Assembly: GCF_001866005.1 (NCBI RefSeq)
Contig: NZ_MLQR01000029.1
Coordinates: 215,269 to 279,268, forward strand
Direction of reading: 5' to 3'
DNA length: 64,000 bases
Source of the DNA: Anaerobacillus alkalilacustris
GTDB taxonomy: Bacteria; Bacillota; Bacilli; Bacillales; Anaerobacillaceae
Part shown: piece after piece, positions 1 through 9,764 of the stretch
How the letters are laid out: each line of letters starts with the position of its first letter
Numbering within the stretch: position 1 is the first letter of the stretch
The notes under the pieces: model-generated
What the model saw: only the letters and a program-made list of their open reading frames with translations
The model's database searches: none
Told to the model about the DNA's origin: nothing
Translations under genes and position numbers: made by a program

Positions 1-1
1 T

Positions 2-100
2 AAGCGAAAAACATTGCAAATTAGCCGATATTTAAAGGCTACTTTGTGGAAACCAGCGCATATCTGGCTTCGAAAGATTGAAGGGAAAGCCCTCCCTTAA
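2..100 (+). CDS. 3' tail of an unidentified plus-strand gene, cut by the left edge
   Basis: An open frame enters from the left edge and stops at TAA 98-100, giving 32 visible residues. They are basic and aromatic, with the patches SRYLKATLWKP and AHIWLRKIEGKALP. I do not recognise the family. The composition would suit the end of a transposase, but that is only a guess. It lies on the strand opposite to hslV, where the conserved codV-clpQ-clpY-codY operon would have hslU next, so it probably belongs to inserted material. A chance open frame of this length is also possible. Confidence 0.3.
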   Translation, partial: KRKTLQISRYLKATLWKPAHIWLRKIEGKALP

Positions 101-357
101 TACGCAATTTGTCGTCGTTGCACCAGTCTAATTGTAAATAAATTTCCAAATGGATGGAGCCATCTTTAGTTGGGTATTAACTTTTTTGGCTCTAAACAAA
201 GAAAATAATTAAACTGAAAATTATGACAATATTTATACAACGCTAGTGACAATGAATAGAACAATATTAAATATTTTAACATCCAAAGATTTGTACATAT
301 TAAAGTGCTAGTAAGCATCCTTATTAATCGAAAGCAGCTAACTCTCTACATACTGAC
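101..357. other. non-coding gap after hslV; no hslU start found
   Basis: This AT-rich stretch follows the hslV stop codon. In B. subtilis clpY (hslU) starts within a few tens of bases of clpQ, but no HslU-like N-terminus with a ribosome binding site is visible here. A short inverted pair GGAGCCA / TGGCTCT lies near 155-195 and could be an element end, although nothing confirms it. I see no promoter or RNA gene that I can defend. Confidence 0.4.
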
Positions 358-900
358 TTAAAGCTCTTCTAATACAATGTTATTATTTGTGTATACACAA
401 ATTTCTGCAGCTGTTTGTAAAGCTGCCATAGCAATTTCCTTAGCTTGTAATTGAGGAGCATGTTTTTTTAACGCTCGCCCTGCTGATAAAGCATAATTCC
501 CACCTGAACCTATAGCTAAAATTCCATCATCCGGCTCGATCACTTCACCAGTTCCTGAAACTAAGTACAGATTATCAGCATTAGCAACAATTAACATTGC
601 TTCTAAACGTCTAAGTACTTTATCACTCCGCCATTCTTTCGCTAATTCAACTGCTGCCCTTTGCAAATTCCCATTATACTCTTCTAATTTCGCCTCAAAC
701 TTTTCAAACAATGTAAAAGCATCAGCAACTGATCCTGCAAATCCAGCCAACACTTTCCCATTATATAATTTACGAACTTTCCTAGCTGTATGTTTCATTA
801 CAACAGCGTTTCCAAATGTTACTTGCCCATCGCCACTCATAGCACATTTCCCATTATGGTGAATAGCAAATATAGTTGTAGCATGAAAGCTATGTTCCAC
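358..900 (-). CDS. hslV: ATP-dependent protease HslV/ClpQ (CodW), 180 aa
   Basis: This is the proteolytic subunit of the HslUV (ClpQY, CodWX) complex, a cytoplasmic proteasome-like chamber fed by the ATPase HslU. The protein matches the family over its full length, with the segments [20 protein letters not shown] and [14 protein letters not shown] start it at GTG 900, because GGAGGG lies six bases upstream. The longer open frame up to 975 adds residues that the family does not have. With this start the N-terminus is MEHSFHATT, so the canonical proteasome-type threonine is Thr8. The B. subtilis protein begins MSSFHATT. The gene lies 40 bases downstream of xerC, as in the codV-clpQ arrangement. 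The expected partner hslU is not seen within the remaining 357 bases. Confidence 0.95.
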   Translation of the reverse strand: MEHSFHATTIFAIHHNGKCAMSGDGQVTFGNAVVMKHTARKVRKLYNGKVLAGFAGSVADAFTLFEKFEAKLEEYNGNLQRAAVELAKEWRSDKVLRRLEAMLIVANADNLYLVSGTGEVIEPDDGILAIGSGGNYALSAGRALKKHAPQLQAKEIAMAALQTAAEICVYTNNNIVLEEL

Positions 901-940
901 TAGAATCCCTCCATATACTAGAAAACTAACTGTTTGTTTA

Positions 941-1846
941 TCATTTCGCTCTTGGATGAGTATTATTATACACATGCTTTAAATGCTCTTTTGTTACGTG
1001 TGTATAAATTTGGGTAGATGATAGATGAGTATGCCCTAATAATTCTTGCACGCTTCGCATATCTGCACCTTCATTTAATAAATGCGTTGCAAAGGTGTGT
1101 CTTAAAACATGGGGACTAATTTTTATCTTAGAGGCAGTCTTATCAACAATACTTTGTAAAATTTTCCTAACTCCACTTCTTGTAAGATTCCCACCAGAAT
1201 AGTTTAAAAACAGGGTCTTACCTTCGTGTTTATCGCCTTTCAATAATTTCATCCTACCATCATTCATATACATATGTATAGCATCTATTGCATAACTTCC
1301 TAACGGAATAATGCGTTCTTTCCTTCCTTTCCCAACAACCGAAATAATACCTATTTGAAAATCAATATCTTGAATACGTAAGCTACAACACTCACTAACT
1401 CGTATTCCCGTCCCATACAGAAGTTCTAATAACGCCTGATTTCTTTGACCTAACGGTGTTGAAATGTCAGAGACTGAAAATAACTCATTTAGTTGATCTT
1501 CATAAAGGAAGGTTGGTAACCTTTTTTCTTGTTTTGGAACGGAAGCAGACGCAAACGGATTTTCGCCAACTATTTCTTCTACCAATAAAAAATTATAAAA
1601 GCTACGTAGACTTGAAATTTTTCTTGCAACCGTTTTTCTTTTCCACTTTAATGCATACAATTCAGTTAAATACAGACGAACAAATCCATAAGAAACAGCA
1701 GCGTAACTAGAAATGCTATGCTGCTTCATGAAAGATGAGAAATGTTCAATATCTTTTTTATAATTGTATACAGTGTGTTCCGAATAATTCTTCTCTATTT
1801 GCAAGAACCGAATAAACGTTTTCAACTGGTCTACTTGATTTGACAC
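941..1846 (-). CDS. xerC: tyrosine recombinase XerC (CodV), 301 aa
   Basis: XerC acts with XerD at the dif site to resolve chromosome dimers at division. An N-terminal SAM-like core-binding domain occupies about residues 5-90 and the catalytic domain about 110-295. All six catalytic residues are visible: Arg149 (GTGIRVSE), Lys173, His246 and Arg249 ([10 protein letters not shown]), His272 (LLGHTH) and Tyr281 (STQIYTHV). I use the GTG start at 1846, which has GAGGTGA five bases upstream. The longer frame to 1882 lacks such a site. The gene is in the topA-trmFO-xerC-hslV order typical of Bacillus, 61 bases after trmFO. Confidence 0.95.
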   Translation of the reverse strand: MSNQVDQLKTFIRFLQIEKNYSEHTVYNYKKDIEHFSSFMKQHSISSYAAVSYGFVRLYLTELYALKWKRKTVARKISSLRSFYNFLLVEEIVGENPFASASVPKQEKRLPTFLYEDQLNELFSVSDISTPLGQRNQALLELLYGTGIRVSECCSLRIQDIDFQIGIISVVGKGRKERIIPLGSYAIDAIHMYMNDGRMKLLKGDKHEGKTLFLNYSGGNLTRSGVRKILQSIVDKTASKIKISPHVLRHTFATHLLNEGADMRSVQELLGHTHLSSTQIYTHVTKEHLKHVYNNTHPRAK

Positions 1847-1907
1847 ATGACTCACCTCACTATAGCCTTTAAATAATACCATAACTTTATTTGGAACACA
1901 AGGAAAT

Positions 1908-3215
1908 TTACAATCTTTTCGAAAAATTCTGAATTGTGTCTAAAGCTCTAGTAGCTAATTGTTCATATCGTTCCTTTTTATTTTTTATTCTTGGTTCAAT
2001 AGGTGGTAGCAATCCAAAGTTTGCATTCATTGGTTGAAAGTTTTTTTCATTTGCTGTAGTAATGTAATTGGCCATACTACCTAATATCGTTTCAGGTGGT
2101 AATACTATTTGCTCTCTCCCAGTTACATACCTAACAGCATTCATCCCTGCTAATAATCCACTAGCTGCAGATTCTACATATCCTTCTACTCCAGTAATTT
2201 GCCCAGCAAAGAAAAGATCCTCCCTACCTTTATATTGATATGTTGGTAAGAGAAACTTTGGTGAATTAATAAACGTATTTCGATGCATAACACCGTATCT
2301 TACAATTTCAGCTTGTTCAAGACCAGGAATAAGTTGAAGTACTTCTTTTTGTGGGCCCCATTTTAAATGAGTTTGGAAACCTACAATATTATAGAGTGTT
2401 CCTGATTGGTTATCTTGCCTAAGCTGTACTACAGCATATGGACGTTTACCCGTTTTTGGATCTTCCAAACCAACTGGTTTCATCGGTCCAAATAAAAGCG
2501 TTTTCTTCCCTCTTTTTGCTAGTACTTCAATTGGCATACAACCCTCAAAGAAGATTTCCTTTTCAAACTCTTTTAAAGGAACCGTTTCTGCACTTATCAG
2601 CGCCTCGTAAAATCGATCAAATTCTTCTTCATTCATCGGACAATTTAAATAAGCTGCGTCACCTTTATCATAACGTGATTTTAAATACACTTTTTCGCGA
2701 TCAATGCTTTCTACTTCAATAATCGGGGCTGCTGCATCGTAAAAATATAAATATTCTTCACCAGTAAGCTCCTTTAGTTGTTTAGATAACGCTTCTGATG
2801 TTAAAGGTCCAGATGCTATGACTGTGGGCCCTTCTGGGATTTCAGTTACTTCTTCTGCGATCACTTCTACTAACGGGTGATTCTTTACTCGCTCTGTTAC
2901 TAGATTGGCAAATTCATGGCGATCAACAGCTAAAGCTCCACCTGCGGGTACAGCACAATCATCAGCTGATTGAATGATGACAGAGTCTAATTTCCTCATT
3001 TCCTCCTTTAATACACCAACTGCATTTGATAATGCATTCGATCTTAGAGAATTACTACATACTAGTTCTGCAAATTTATCTGTATGATGAGCAGGCGTAT
3101 TCTTTACAGGCCTCATTTCAAATAAACGAACCGGGATATTGGCTTTAGCAATTTGCCAAGCTGCTTCACTTCCTGCTAATCCAGCACCAACTACATTTAC
3201 TTTAGTTTCTGACAA
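1908..3215 (-). CDS. trmFO: tRNA U54 methyltransferase TrmFO (Gid), 435 aa
   Basis: TrmFO is a folate- and FAD-dependent enzyme that makes ribothymidine at position 54 of tRNA. The FAD-binding loop [11 protein letters not shown] starts at residue 10. The catalytic cysteine pair is recognisable as Cys53 in [11 protein letters not shown] and a second cysteine near residue 226 in FFEGCMPIE. Its length equals the B. subtilis protein. The start is TTG 3215, preceded by GGAGGA at seven bases. The open frame reaches 3278, but those extra residues have no ribosome binding site and no family match. It lies downstream of topA, separated by a gap that holds a hairpin-rich repeat. Confidence 0.95.
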   Translation of the reverse strand: MSETKVNVVGAGLAGSEAAWQIAKANIPVRLFEMRPVKNTPAHHTDKFAELVCSNSLRSNALSNAVGVLKEEMRKLDSVIIQSADDCAVPAGGALAVDRHEFANLVTERVKNHPLVEVIAEEVTEIPEGPTVIASGPLTSEALSKQLKELTGEEYLYFYDAAAPIIEVESIDREKVYLKSRYDKGDAAYLNCPMNEEEFDRFYEALISAETVPLKEFEKEIFFEGCMPIEVLAKRGKKTLLFGPMKPVGLEDPKTGKRPYAVVQLRQDNQSGTLYNIVGFQTHLKWGPQKEVLQLIPGLEQAEIVRYGVMHRNTFINSPKFLLPTYQYKGREDLFFAGQITGVEGYVESAASGLLAGMNAVRYVTGREQIVLPPETILGSMANYITTANEKNFQPMNANFGLLPPIEPRIKNKKERYEQLATRALDTIQNFSKRL

Positions 3216-3299
3216 AATTAATTCCTCCATTATATGATAGTAAAACTTAGAATTACAGGTCTTACTAGCGAAAAACATTTAATATCTATACTTGACTTG

Positions 3300-3430
3300 A
3301 TCAATTAAACGAAATGAGAACTCGTTCTAGCTTCGCTAGAACATCGGAAATTCAGATGGAGTCTCAACTCCACCTGAATGGAAGTTCCCACCTACGCTAC
3401 GCTTAGAGGTGGGGGTCTATGACCCTTAAG
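3300..3430. repeat. hairpin cluster, divergent copy of palindromic family P
   Basis: Three hairpins stand in a row between trmFO and topA: GTTCTAG/CTAGAAC at 3324-3342, a 12-bp stem with one mismatch at 3350-3379, and CCCACCT/AGGTGGG at 3387-3413. The last hairpin and the following GGTCTATGACCCTTAAG match the right halves of the elements at 10101-10160 and 39512-39575. It may act as a transcription terminator or mRNA stabiliser after topA, but there is no clear U-tract. Confidence 0.6.
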
Positions 3431-3471
3431 TACAAATCAGTTGATTAAATAACTGACGAAGAAGAACCAAA

Positions 3472-5541
3472 TTAATTGGCTTCTTCCTCGTAATCACACT
3501 TTGTACAATGAACCTGTACCCCTTTTTTCGATTTTTTTTCAACTAGCATGGAACTACATTTCGGACAAGGTCTTGAAATTGGTTTATCCCATGATAGAAA
3601 ATCACACTCAGGGTATTGGTCGCAACCAAAAAACGTTCTACGTTTCTTGCTCTTTCGCTCAACTATATTGCCATCCTTACAAGTTGGGCATTTAACCCCT
3701 ATCTCTTTTACGATAGCTTTCGTATTTCGACAGTCTGGAAAATTCGAACAAGCCATAAACTTTCCATACCTACCCATTTTATAGACCATTTCATGACCAC
3801 ATAACTCACAATCTTCACCGGCAGGTTCATCCTTAATTTCAACTTCCTTCATTTCCTCTTCAGCAATTTTAAGATTCTTTTCAAAACTGCTATAAAAGTG
3901 ACCAATGATATTTACCCAATCGGTCTGACCTTCCTCAATAGCATCTAAATCACTTTCCATTTTTGCTGTAAACTCAACGTTTAATATTTCCGGAAAAAAT
4001 TCTTCTATTAATTCCAGAACAATTTCACCTAGTTCGGTGGGTACAAATCGTTTATCTTCAAGAGCCACATAACCTCTTCGTTGAATTGTATCTAACGTCG
4101 GGGCAAATGTAGATGGTCTACCAATCCCTAACTCTTCCAATGTTTTTACTAACCTAGCCTCTGTATAACGTGGTGGTGGCTGCGTAAAGTGCTGATTCGG
4201 TTCAATCGCTTCTTTTGAAACGACCATTCCTTCTTCAAGAAGGGGTAATAGACGATCTTCTTCTTTTTTCCCATCATCATTACCTTCAATATATACCTTC
4301 ATAAAACCAGGAAATTTAATCTTTGACCCTGTAGCACGAAATAGAACGCCTTCATTGGCTATATCTACACTCATTGTGTCTAGAACCGCTGGTGCCATTT
4401 GACTGGCCACTAAGCGTTCCCAAATTAATTTGTATAGCCGTAATTGGTCTCTACTTAAATAACCCTTGAGTGTTTTTGGGTCTTTGAACACAGATGTAGG
4501 CCTGATCGCTTCATGTGCATCTTGGGCTTTCTTATCCTTTTTTACTTGCCTTTTGTCTTTCAAAAGATATTCTTTTCCGTAGCTAGCTTCAATGTACTCA
4601 GCAGTCTCTTTTTCAGCTGTTTCTGAAACTCTAGTAGAATCTGTTCTCATGTATGTAATTAAACCAATTGTACCTTCTTTGCCTATATCAATACCTTCAT
4701 AAAGTTGTTGAGCGATCATCATTGTTTTTTTCGCTCTAAAGTTTAATTTTCTTGCAGCTTCTTGCTGAAGTGAAGATGTAGTGAATGGCAATACCGGATT
4801 TCGCTTACGTTCTCTCTTTTTTACATTTTCTACGCTAAATGATCCTTTTAACTTATTAAGAATCTCGTTTACATCAGCCTCTGAATTTAACTCTACTTTT
4901 TTATTGTCTACCCCATAAAACTTTGCTTCAAAAATTTCTTCTTCAGTTTTAAATTTAGCAGTTATTGACCAATACTCTTCAGGAACGAAAGATTGAACCT
5001 CTTTTTCACGGTCGATAATCATTTTAACTGCAACGGATTGAACTCTTCCAGCACTTAATCCTTTTTTTACTTTCTTCCATAACAATGGGCTGATATTGTA
5101 ACCAACTAGCCGATCTAGAACACGTCTAGCTTGTTGCGCATCAACTAAATCCATGTTTATTGGCCTAGGTGTTTTAAAAGCATCTTTAATTGCTTGCTGT
5201 GTAATTTCGTTGAATACTACTCGACAGTCTGATTTTTCATCAATTTTTAAACTGTTTGCTAAGTGCCAAGCAATTGCTTCTCCTTCTCGGTCAGGGTCAG
5301 CCGCTAAGTAAACTTTCTTTACTTTTTTTGCAGCTGCTTTCAAATCTTTTAAAATTGGCCCTTTTCCGCGGATCGTAATATATTTAGGACGATAATTTTC
5401 TTCGATATCGACTCCCATTTGACTTTTTGGTAAGTCAATCACATGCCCCATAGAAGCTTTTACCGTATATTTTTTCCCTAAATACTTCCCAATTGTTTTT
5501 GCTTTAGCGGGAGATTCAACGATTACTAAGTAATCTGCCAT
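3472..5541 (-). CDS. topA: DNA topoisomerase I TopA, 689 aa
   Basis: This type IA topoisomerase relaxes negative supercoils. The Toprim domain is at the N-terminus, with the [15 protein letters not shown] segment (Glu9) and the metal-binding DPDREGE at 82-88. The active-site tyrosine is Tyr297 in [14 protein letters not shown]. Three C-terminal four-cysteine zinc modules lie between about 574 and 685, each with CxxC pairs. The length is close to the B. subtilis enzyme (691 aa). The start ATG follows GGGGGAGGAAAC. It is part of the dprA-topA-trmFO-xerC order conserved in Bacillus. Confidence 0.97.
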   Translation of the reverse strand: MADYLVIVESPAKAKTIGKYLGKKYTVKASMGHVIDLPKSQMGVDIEENYRPKYITIRGKGPILKDLKAAAKKVKKVYLAADPDREGEAIAWHLANSLKIDEKSDCRVVFNEITQQAIKDAFKTPRPINMDLVDAQQARRVLDRLVGYNISPLLWKKVKKGLSAGRVQSVAVKMIIDREKEVQSFVPEEYWSITAKFKTEEEIFEAKFYGVDNKKVELNSEADVNEILNKLKGSFSVENVKKRERKRNPVLPFTTSSLQQEAARKLNFRAKKTMMIAQQLYEGIDIGKEGTIGLITYMRTDSTRVSETAEKETAEYIEASYGKEYLLKDKRQVKKDKKAQDAHEAIRPTSVFKDPKTLKGYLSRDQLRLYKLIWERLVASQMAPAVLDTMSVDIANEGVLFRATGSKIKFPGFMKVYIEGNDDGKKEEDRLLPLLEEGMVVSKEAIEPNQHFTQPPPRYTEARLVKTLEELGIGRPSTFAPTLDTIQRRGYVALEDKRFVPTELGEIVLELIEEFFPEILNVEFTAKMESDLDAIEEGQTDWVNIIGHFYSSFEKNLKIAEEEMKEVEIKDEPAGEDCELCGHEMVYKMGRYGKFMACSNFPDCRNTKAIVKEIGVKCPTCKDGNIVERKSKKRRTFFGCDQYPECDFLSWDKPISRPCPKCSSMLVEKKSKKGVQVHCTKCDYEEEAN

Positions 5542-5732
5542 CTATTGTTTCCTCCCCCTTCTGAGGTAATTTAAATCTTCCCTATTATCAACCACTATTT
5601 TGCTTTTTGTCAAATATAATTATGACAAAACTTCCATCTTTTTCGAAAAATAAGGAAATTTTATTACATAATAATATGTTTTAATTTATCGAAATTGATT
5701 TTTTTAACACATTTTTACTTTATTATACTCGC

Positions 5733-6599
5733 TTACCATTCATTTAAAACATCATTACTACATTTTGTCAACTTAGCACCTTGTTGAATTAACAAATGTG
5801 CACCTTCTGACCGCTCGTCTAAAATAGATCCTGGAACAGCAAATACTTCTCTTCCTTGTTGGAGTGCTAAATCAGCAGTTATTAGAGATCCGCTTCTTTC
5901 TCGGGCTTCAATAATCAATGTTCCTTTTGATAATCCACTGATAATACGATTTCTCATAGGAAAGTTCCATTTTTGAGGTAGGTTGTTAGGCGGAAATTCA
6001 GAAATTAAAAGATGTTCCTTAGAAATAATTGAGGCTAATTTTTGATGACAACGAGGATAAATATAGTTAAAACCTGAACCTAGTACAGCAATTGTCTTTC
6101 CTTTACCATGAAGTGTTAATGCATGTGCTCTAGCATCAATACCAACAGCTAAACCACTGACAATCACCCAATTTTCTTTTATTAATGGCAGAACAATTTT
6201 ATCTAGACTTAACAATCCGTTTTTGGATGGATCCCTCGTCCCTACTACACTTATTTTATTCTCTGCATGAAAAAGGGATAAATCACCTTTACAGTAAAGC
6301 ACCCAAGGCGGATCATAAATTTGTTTTAATAAGTCTGGGTACGTTTGGTCAAAAATGGTGACAACATGGACATCTGTTTGATGAAATTCTTCTATTCTTT
6401 TTACTAGTTCTCTTGAATGCAAATCTTTATATAGACTCTCTACTTGGTAATTTCTCAATGAAAATATTTGTTTTAGCTGCTCTTTATTAAGCCGATAAAT
6501 TTTTTCTAATGAAGAGTCATATTGTAAAAATTTATTTAGCGTCTGCCATGTCACACCCTTACATGAATGAAGATGAATTAGACGTTTTCTCACACTCAT
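5733..6599 (-). CDS. dprA: DNA-processing protein DprA (Smf), 288 aa
   Basis: DprA binds single-stranded DNA taken up during transformation and loads RecA on it. The Rossmann-like core is evident from SVVGTRDPS, SGLAVGIDARAH, AVLGSGFNYIYP and SEFPP. I start at ATG 6599. Upstream is AAGGTTGTGAT, an imperfect but long match to the anti-Shine-Dalgarno sequence, ending four bases before ATG. The open frame to 6638 adds residues without support. It is separated from sucD by a clear terminator and may have its own transcription start. Confidence 0.93.
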   Translation of the reverse strand: MSVRKRLIHLHSCKGVTWQTLNKFLQYDSSLEKIYRLNKEQLKQIFSLRNYQVESLYKDLHSRELVKRIEEFHQTDVHVVTIFDQTYPDLLKQIYDPPWVLYCKGDLSLFHAENKISVVGTRDPSKNGLLSLDKIVLPLIKENWVIVSGLAVGIDARAHALTLHGKGKTIAVLGSGFNYIYPRCHQKLASIISKEHLLISEFPPNNLPQKWNFPMRNRIISGLSKGTLIIEARERSGSLITADLALQQGREVFAVPGSILDERSEGAHLLIQQGAKLTKCSNDVLNEW

Positions 6600-6620
6600 A
6601 CATATCACAACCTTTTCATA

Positions 6621-6652
6621 ATAAAAATACGGCTCCAAATAAGAGGAGCCGT
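6621..6652 (-). terminator. Rho-independent terminator after sucCD
   Basis: ACGGCTCC (6629-6636) pairs with GGAGCCGT (6645-6652), an 8-bp stem with an 8-base loop. In the minus direction it is followed by ATTTTTAT. It lies directly after the sucD stop codon and ends the sucC-sucD transcript before dprA. Confidence 0.85.
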
Positions 6653-6657
6653 TTATC

Positions 6658-7563
6658 TTACTTATGAGCTATACATTTTTCTAACAAGTTGTTTTTTTCT
6701 AATGCAGTAATCAATGTTTGCCCCATAACGGCGGGAGTTTCAGCTACTAATACACCGCAACTCTGAAGTGTTTTAATCTTTTCAACTGCAGTACCTTCTC
6801 CCCCTGAAATAATGGCACCAGCATGGCCCATCCTTTTTCCGGGTGGTGCAGTTTGACCACCAATAAAACCTACAACTGGCTTTGTCATATTCTCTTTAAT
6901 CCATTCGGCAGCTTCTTCTTCTGCTGTACCACCAATTTCGCCAATCAAAATTACAGCATACGTTTCTTCATCTTCATTAAATAATTTTAACACATCAATA
7001 AAATTTGTGCCATTTACTGGGTCACCACCAATTCCTACAGCTGTAGACTGTCCAATCCCCTTTGTGGACAACTGATGTACTGCCTCATAGGTTAGTGTTC
7101 CAGAACGTGACACAACACCAACATGACCTTTTTTATGAATGTAACCAGGCATAATCCCAATTTTACACTCATCAGGGGTAATAACTCCAGGGCAGTTCGG
7201 CCCTATCAAACGACTATTTTTTCCTTCCATAAAACGTTTTACCTTTATCATATCTAACACTGGAATTCCTTCAGTTATACAAATAACTAAATCTAGACTG
7301 CAATCAACTGCTTCCATTATAGCATCTGCCGCAAATGCTGGTGGAACATAAATAACAGAAGCATTCGCATTGGTTACTTTAACGGCATCAGATACCGTAT
7401 CAAATACTGGAATTCCTTCAATTTCTGTCCCACCCTTACCAGGTGTAACGCCACCTACAATATTAGTTCCGTACTCAATTGCCTGCTTTGTATGAAATAA
7501 ACCAGTAGCACCAGTAATCCCTTGAACAATGACTTTTGTATCTTTATTAATTAGAATACTCAT
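6658..7563 (-). CDS. sucD: succinyl-CoA synthetase alpha subunit, 301 aa
   Basis: SucD binds CoA and carries the phosphohistidine of succinyl-CoA synthetase, which makes ATP or GTP from succinyl-CoA in the TCA cycle. The CoA-binding Rossmann N-terminus begins [18 protein letters not shown]. The active-site histidine lies in KRMGHAGAI near residue 246. GPNCPG and GGTAEEEAA are further ligase signatures. The start is ATG 7563, with GGAGGAG about five bases upstream. The in-frame ATG at 7575 lies before this ribosome binding site. It follows sucC by 18 bases. Confidence 0.97.
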   Translation of the reverse strand: MSILINKDTKVIVQGITGATGLFHTKQAIEYGTNIVGGVTPGKGGTEIEGIPVFDTVSDAVKVTNANASVIYVPPAFAADAIMEAVDCSLDLVICITEGIPVLDMIKVKRFMEGKNSRLIGPNCPGVITPDECKIGIMPGYIHKKGHVGVVSRSGTLTYEAVHQLSTKGIGQSTAVGIGGDPVNGTNFIDVLKLFNEDEETYAVILIGEIGGTAEEEAAEWIKENMTKPVVGFIGGQTAPPGKRMGHAGAIISGGEGTAVEKIKTLQSCGVLVAETPAVMGQTLITALEKNNLLEKCIAHK

Positions 7564-7581
7564 GCGCTCCTCCAACTCCTT

Positions 7582-8742
7582 CTATTTAACTAGAGATACA
7601 ATTTTTTTTGCTCCATCAGCCATCGAATTTGCTGATGTGATGTTTAAACCTGACTCATTCAAAATTTTCTTTCCAGCTTCTACGTTTGTTCCTTCTAAGC
7701 GAACAACTAACGGAAGATTTAAATCAACTTGTTTGGTTGCTTCTACTATCCCTTCAGCAATTACATCACATTTCATAATTCCACCAAAAATGTTAACAAA
7801 AATACCTTTCACATTTTCATCTGACAAAATTAATTTAAATGCTTCCGTTACTTTTTTTGTTGTTGCTCCACCACCAACATCAAGAAAGTTTGCAGGTTCT
7901 CCATGATAATGTTTAATAATATCCATTGTAGCCATTGCAAGGCCGGCACCATTTACCATGCAACCAATATTACCGTCTAATGAAATGTAGCTTAAATCGC
8001 TCTTCGATGCTTCAATTTCCTTTTCATCTTCCTCATCTAAATCACGATATGCTAATATATCTTTATTTCGATAAAGTGCATTTGAATCAAAGTTAAATTT
8101 CGCATCTAAAGCCATAACATTCCCATCTTTAGTAATAACTAGTGGATTTATTTCCGCGATTGAACAATCTTTTTCTATAAAAACCTTATAAAGTCCTAGC
8201 ATACATTTTACAGTTTGACCGATCAGTTCATTTGGTATATTTATGTTAAATGCTAACCTTCTTGCTTGGAACGCTTGTAAGCCAACAACTGGATCAATAA
8301 TCTCCTTAAAAATTTTCTCAGGCGAACACTTTGCGACTACTTCTATTTCCGTACCACCTTCTTCAGAAGCCATCATAACAACCTTAGATGTAACTCTATC
8401 TATAACCAATCCAATATAATATTCATTTTTAATGTCGCAACCTTCTTCGATAAGTAGGCGTTTAACTACTTTACCTTCCGAACCCGTTTGGTGAGTAATT
8501 AACGTTTTACCTAGTATTTCACTAGCATATCTATGAACTTCATCAACACTTTTTGCTACTTTCACTCCACCTGCTTTGCCTCTTCCCCCCGCGTGGATTT
8601 GTGCTTTAATAACCGTTACCGTTGACCTAAGCTCAGTTGCGGCTTTAACTGCCTCATCCACTGTAAAAGCCACTTTTCCATTGGGTACCCTAACACCGTA
8701 ACTACGTAGAATTTCTTTTCCTTGATATTCGTGGATATTCAT
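7582..8742 (-). CDS. sucC: succinyl-CoA synthetase beta subunit, 386 aa
   Basis: This is the ATP-grasp subunit that binds nucleotide and succinate. It begins [17 protein letters not shown], the standard SucC start, and contains the ATP-grasp elements [10 protein letters not shown] and LDVGGGAT near the C-terminal half. The length is close to the B. subtilis protein (385 aa). The start ATG 8742 follows AGGAGG six bases upstream. The longer frame to 8799 lies upstream of that site. It forms a two-gene operon with sucD, which ends at the terminator at 6621-6652. Confidence 0.97.
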   Translation of the reverse strand: MNIHEYQGKEILRSYGVRVPNGKVAFTVDEAVKAATELRSTVTVIKAQIHAGGRGKAGGVKVAKSVDEVHRYASEILGKTLITHQTGSEGKVVKRLLIEEGCDIKNEYYIGLVIDRVTSKVVMMASEEGGTEIEVVAKCSPEKIFKEIIDPVVGLQAFQARRLAFNINIPNELIGQTVKCMLGLYKVFIEKDCSIAEINPLVITKDGNVMALDAKFNFDSNALYRNKDILAYRDLDEEDEKEIEASKSDLSYISLDGNIGCMVNGAGLAMATMDIIKHYHGEPANFLDVGGGATTKKVTEAFKLILSDENVKGIFVNIFGGIMKCDVIAEGIVEATKQVDLNLPLVVRLEGTNVEAGKKILNESGLNITSANSMADGAKKIVSLVK

Positions 8743-8779
8743 CTCCAGCCTCCTATCAAATCCGATTAATAATATGTTG

Positions 8780-8804
8780 ATTATACTCAATTCTACCACT
8801 AAAA
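8780..8804 (-). promoter_or_regulatory. sucC: possible sigma-A promoter of sucCD
   Basis: A perfect TATAAT (plus strand ATTATA 8780-8785) lies about 40 bases before the sucC start. The -35 hexamer at 17-base spacing is poor (TAATTT), so this rests mainly on the -10 box and its position. Confidence 0.4.
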
Positions 8805-9081
8805 TTAAAGATTAAAACGAAGTCTATATTAATCTGTAGCAATCTTCACTTAATCTTATTCTAGTACGGTGAATAAAAACCCTCTTTCCCATAAAAAAGT
8901 TGCGAAATTTTTTAAAAGTAAGTATTGATTCCGAGGGAAAAGTATGTTCTGAAGAGGATGCCTTTTATGCTCAACGCCCTCTTACCGAGAATGTATGTTC
9001 TTATCATATTATAAAGAGAACGTTTTGGGCTAACACCCAACCGAAATTCACCTCCCCCTTGACTACACATTCACACATCTG
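8805..9081. other. intergenic stretch upstream of sucC, nothing identified
   Basis: No convincing gene is present. The only open frame (60 codons, plus strand from 8900) has no ribosome binding site or recognisable protein. A short hairpin TTGGG/CCCAA lies near 9030. GTATGTTCT occurs twice, near 8943 and 8993. No known riboswitch consensus is recognised. Confidence 0.35.
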
Positions 9082-9148
9082 AAGTGATCGAGCCCATGGC
9101 GCCTGGAGCTAGACAGTTTCCAAGTTAGAAATTTATAAATTCTGATAC
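9082..9148 (+). repeat. truncated right end of repeat family R
   Basis: This contains only the tail module of family R: GAAGTGATCGAGC, then GGCGCCTGGAGCTAGACAG, then the near-palindrome AGAAATTTATAAATTCT. It joins head-to-tail with the near-intact copy that starts at 9150. That suggests a tandem insertion, or a second element landing at the end of the first. Confidence 0.7.
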
Positions 9149-9149
9149 T

Positions 9150-9478
9150 GTAAGAAAAGCGCAAGCGCCTTGGTCACGAGCGAAAGGCACTGGAAGGTCA
9201 GTAAGTAGCGGTCTGCTCTTTGACCGCACTATGTGCTTCTGCGTCTGACAGCAATACTTCGAAGTAGGCTTCCTCGAAGCAGTGTTTTGTGCGACGAGTA
9301 ATCGCAGGAGCAATTGTTTTTCGTGCGACGAGTAATCGCAGGAGCAAAGCTGCATGAAGCTATTCAGAGACGTTAATCAAGTAGTTATTGAAGTCAGTAG
9401 CTTGACTTAAGTGACCGAGCTCGTAGGCTGCTTGCGCTAGACAGTTTCTAAGTTAGAAATTTATAAATTCTGATTATA
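9150..9478 (+). repeat. family R repeat, near-intact copy 1 (about 325 bp)
   Basis: This copy begins AAGAAAAGCGCAAGCGCC and ends after TGCTTGCGCTAGACAG and AGAAATTTATAAATTCTG. AGCGCAAGC (9158-9166) is the exact inverse of GCTTGCGCT (9430-9438), so the element has 9-bp inverted ends plus a 40-base tail. Two tandem copies of a module containing GTGCGACGAGTAATCGCAGG lie at about 9283-9346. It is richer in G and C than the flanks. An antisense frame of 76 codons inside it looks accidental. It abuts a terminator at 9481. Confidence 0.85.
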
Positions 9479-9480
9479 TT

Positions 9481-9507
9481 AAAAAAGTAGGATTTCTCCT
9501 ACTTTTT
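9481..9507 (-). terminator. Rho-independent terminator of the small-gene pair
   Basis: AAAAGTAGGA (9483-9492) pairs with TCCTACTTTT (9497-9506) around TTTC. In the minus direction a run of T follows. It lies 15 bases after the stop of the 80-codon gene at 9522, and family R copy 1 ends immediately beyond it. Confidence 0.85.
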
Positions 9508-9521
9508 AAGATGAAAAGTTT

Positions 9522-9764
9522 CTATTCTTTTTTAAAATTTCCATAACTAACATTTATTGTCGGGTGCATAAACATATGATAAGGATGTTCTTTTTTTACA
9601 CTTATTTCTTCACATTGGTGTTCTTCAAAAAAATCTAATTGTTCAAGAGGAGCGTTTTCTTCCTGAGCCCAATGATCTCCAGACATAATAGCAGGATCTA
9701 CATTCACACTCCAGTTATCTAGGGGAGTCTTTGGATTTGGATCGAACTTTCTTCTTTTCTTCAT
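9522..9764 (-). CDS. small hypothetical protein, 80 aa
   Basis: I do not recognise this family. The protein starts MKKRRKFDPNPKTPLDNWS and is mostly acidic afterwards, with PHYHMFMHP-like histidine- and methionine-rich residues near the C-terminus (HPYHMFMHPT) and no membrane segment or signal peptide. It is supported by a good ribosome binding site (GAGAGGTGAAGAAAG before ATG 9764) and its own terminator at 9481. Its first 50 bases overlap the end of the small gene at 9715-9900 in another frame, so the two are probably translated together. Confidence 0.65.
   Translation of the reverse strand: MKKRRKFDPNPKTPLDNWSVNVDPAIMSGDHWAQEENAPLEQLDFFEEHQCEEISVKKEHPYHMFMHPTINVSYGNFKKE

Noticed and set aside
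8900-9082. 60-codon plus-strand open frame upstream of sucC
   Set aside because: No ribosome binding site, no recognisable protein, and the end runs into a repeat.
9283-9346. Possible CRISPR array (direct repeat of about 30 bases)
   Set aside because: There are only two units, with almost no unique spacer between them, and the same pair recurs within other copies of the dispersed repeat.
9125-9355. 76-codon minus-strand open frame
   Set aside because: It lies within the family R repeat, has no ribosome binding site, and its frame is broken in the other copies.
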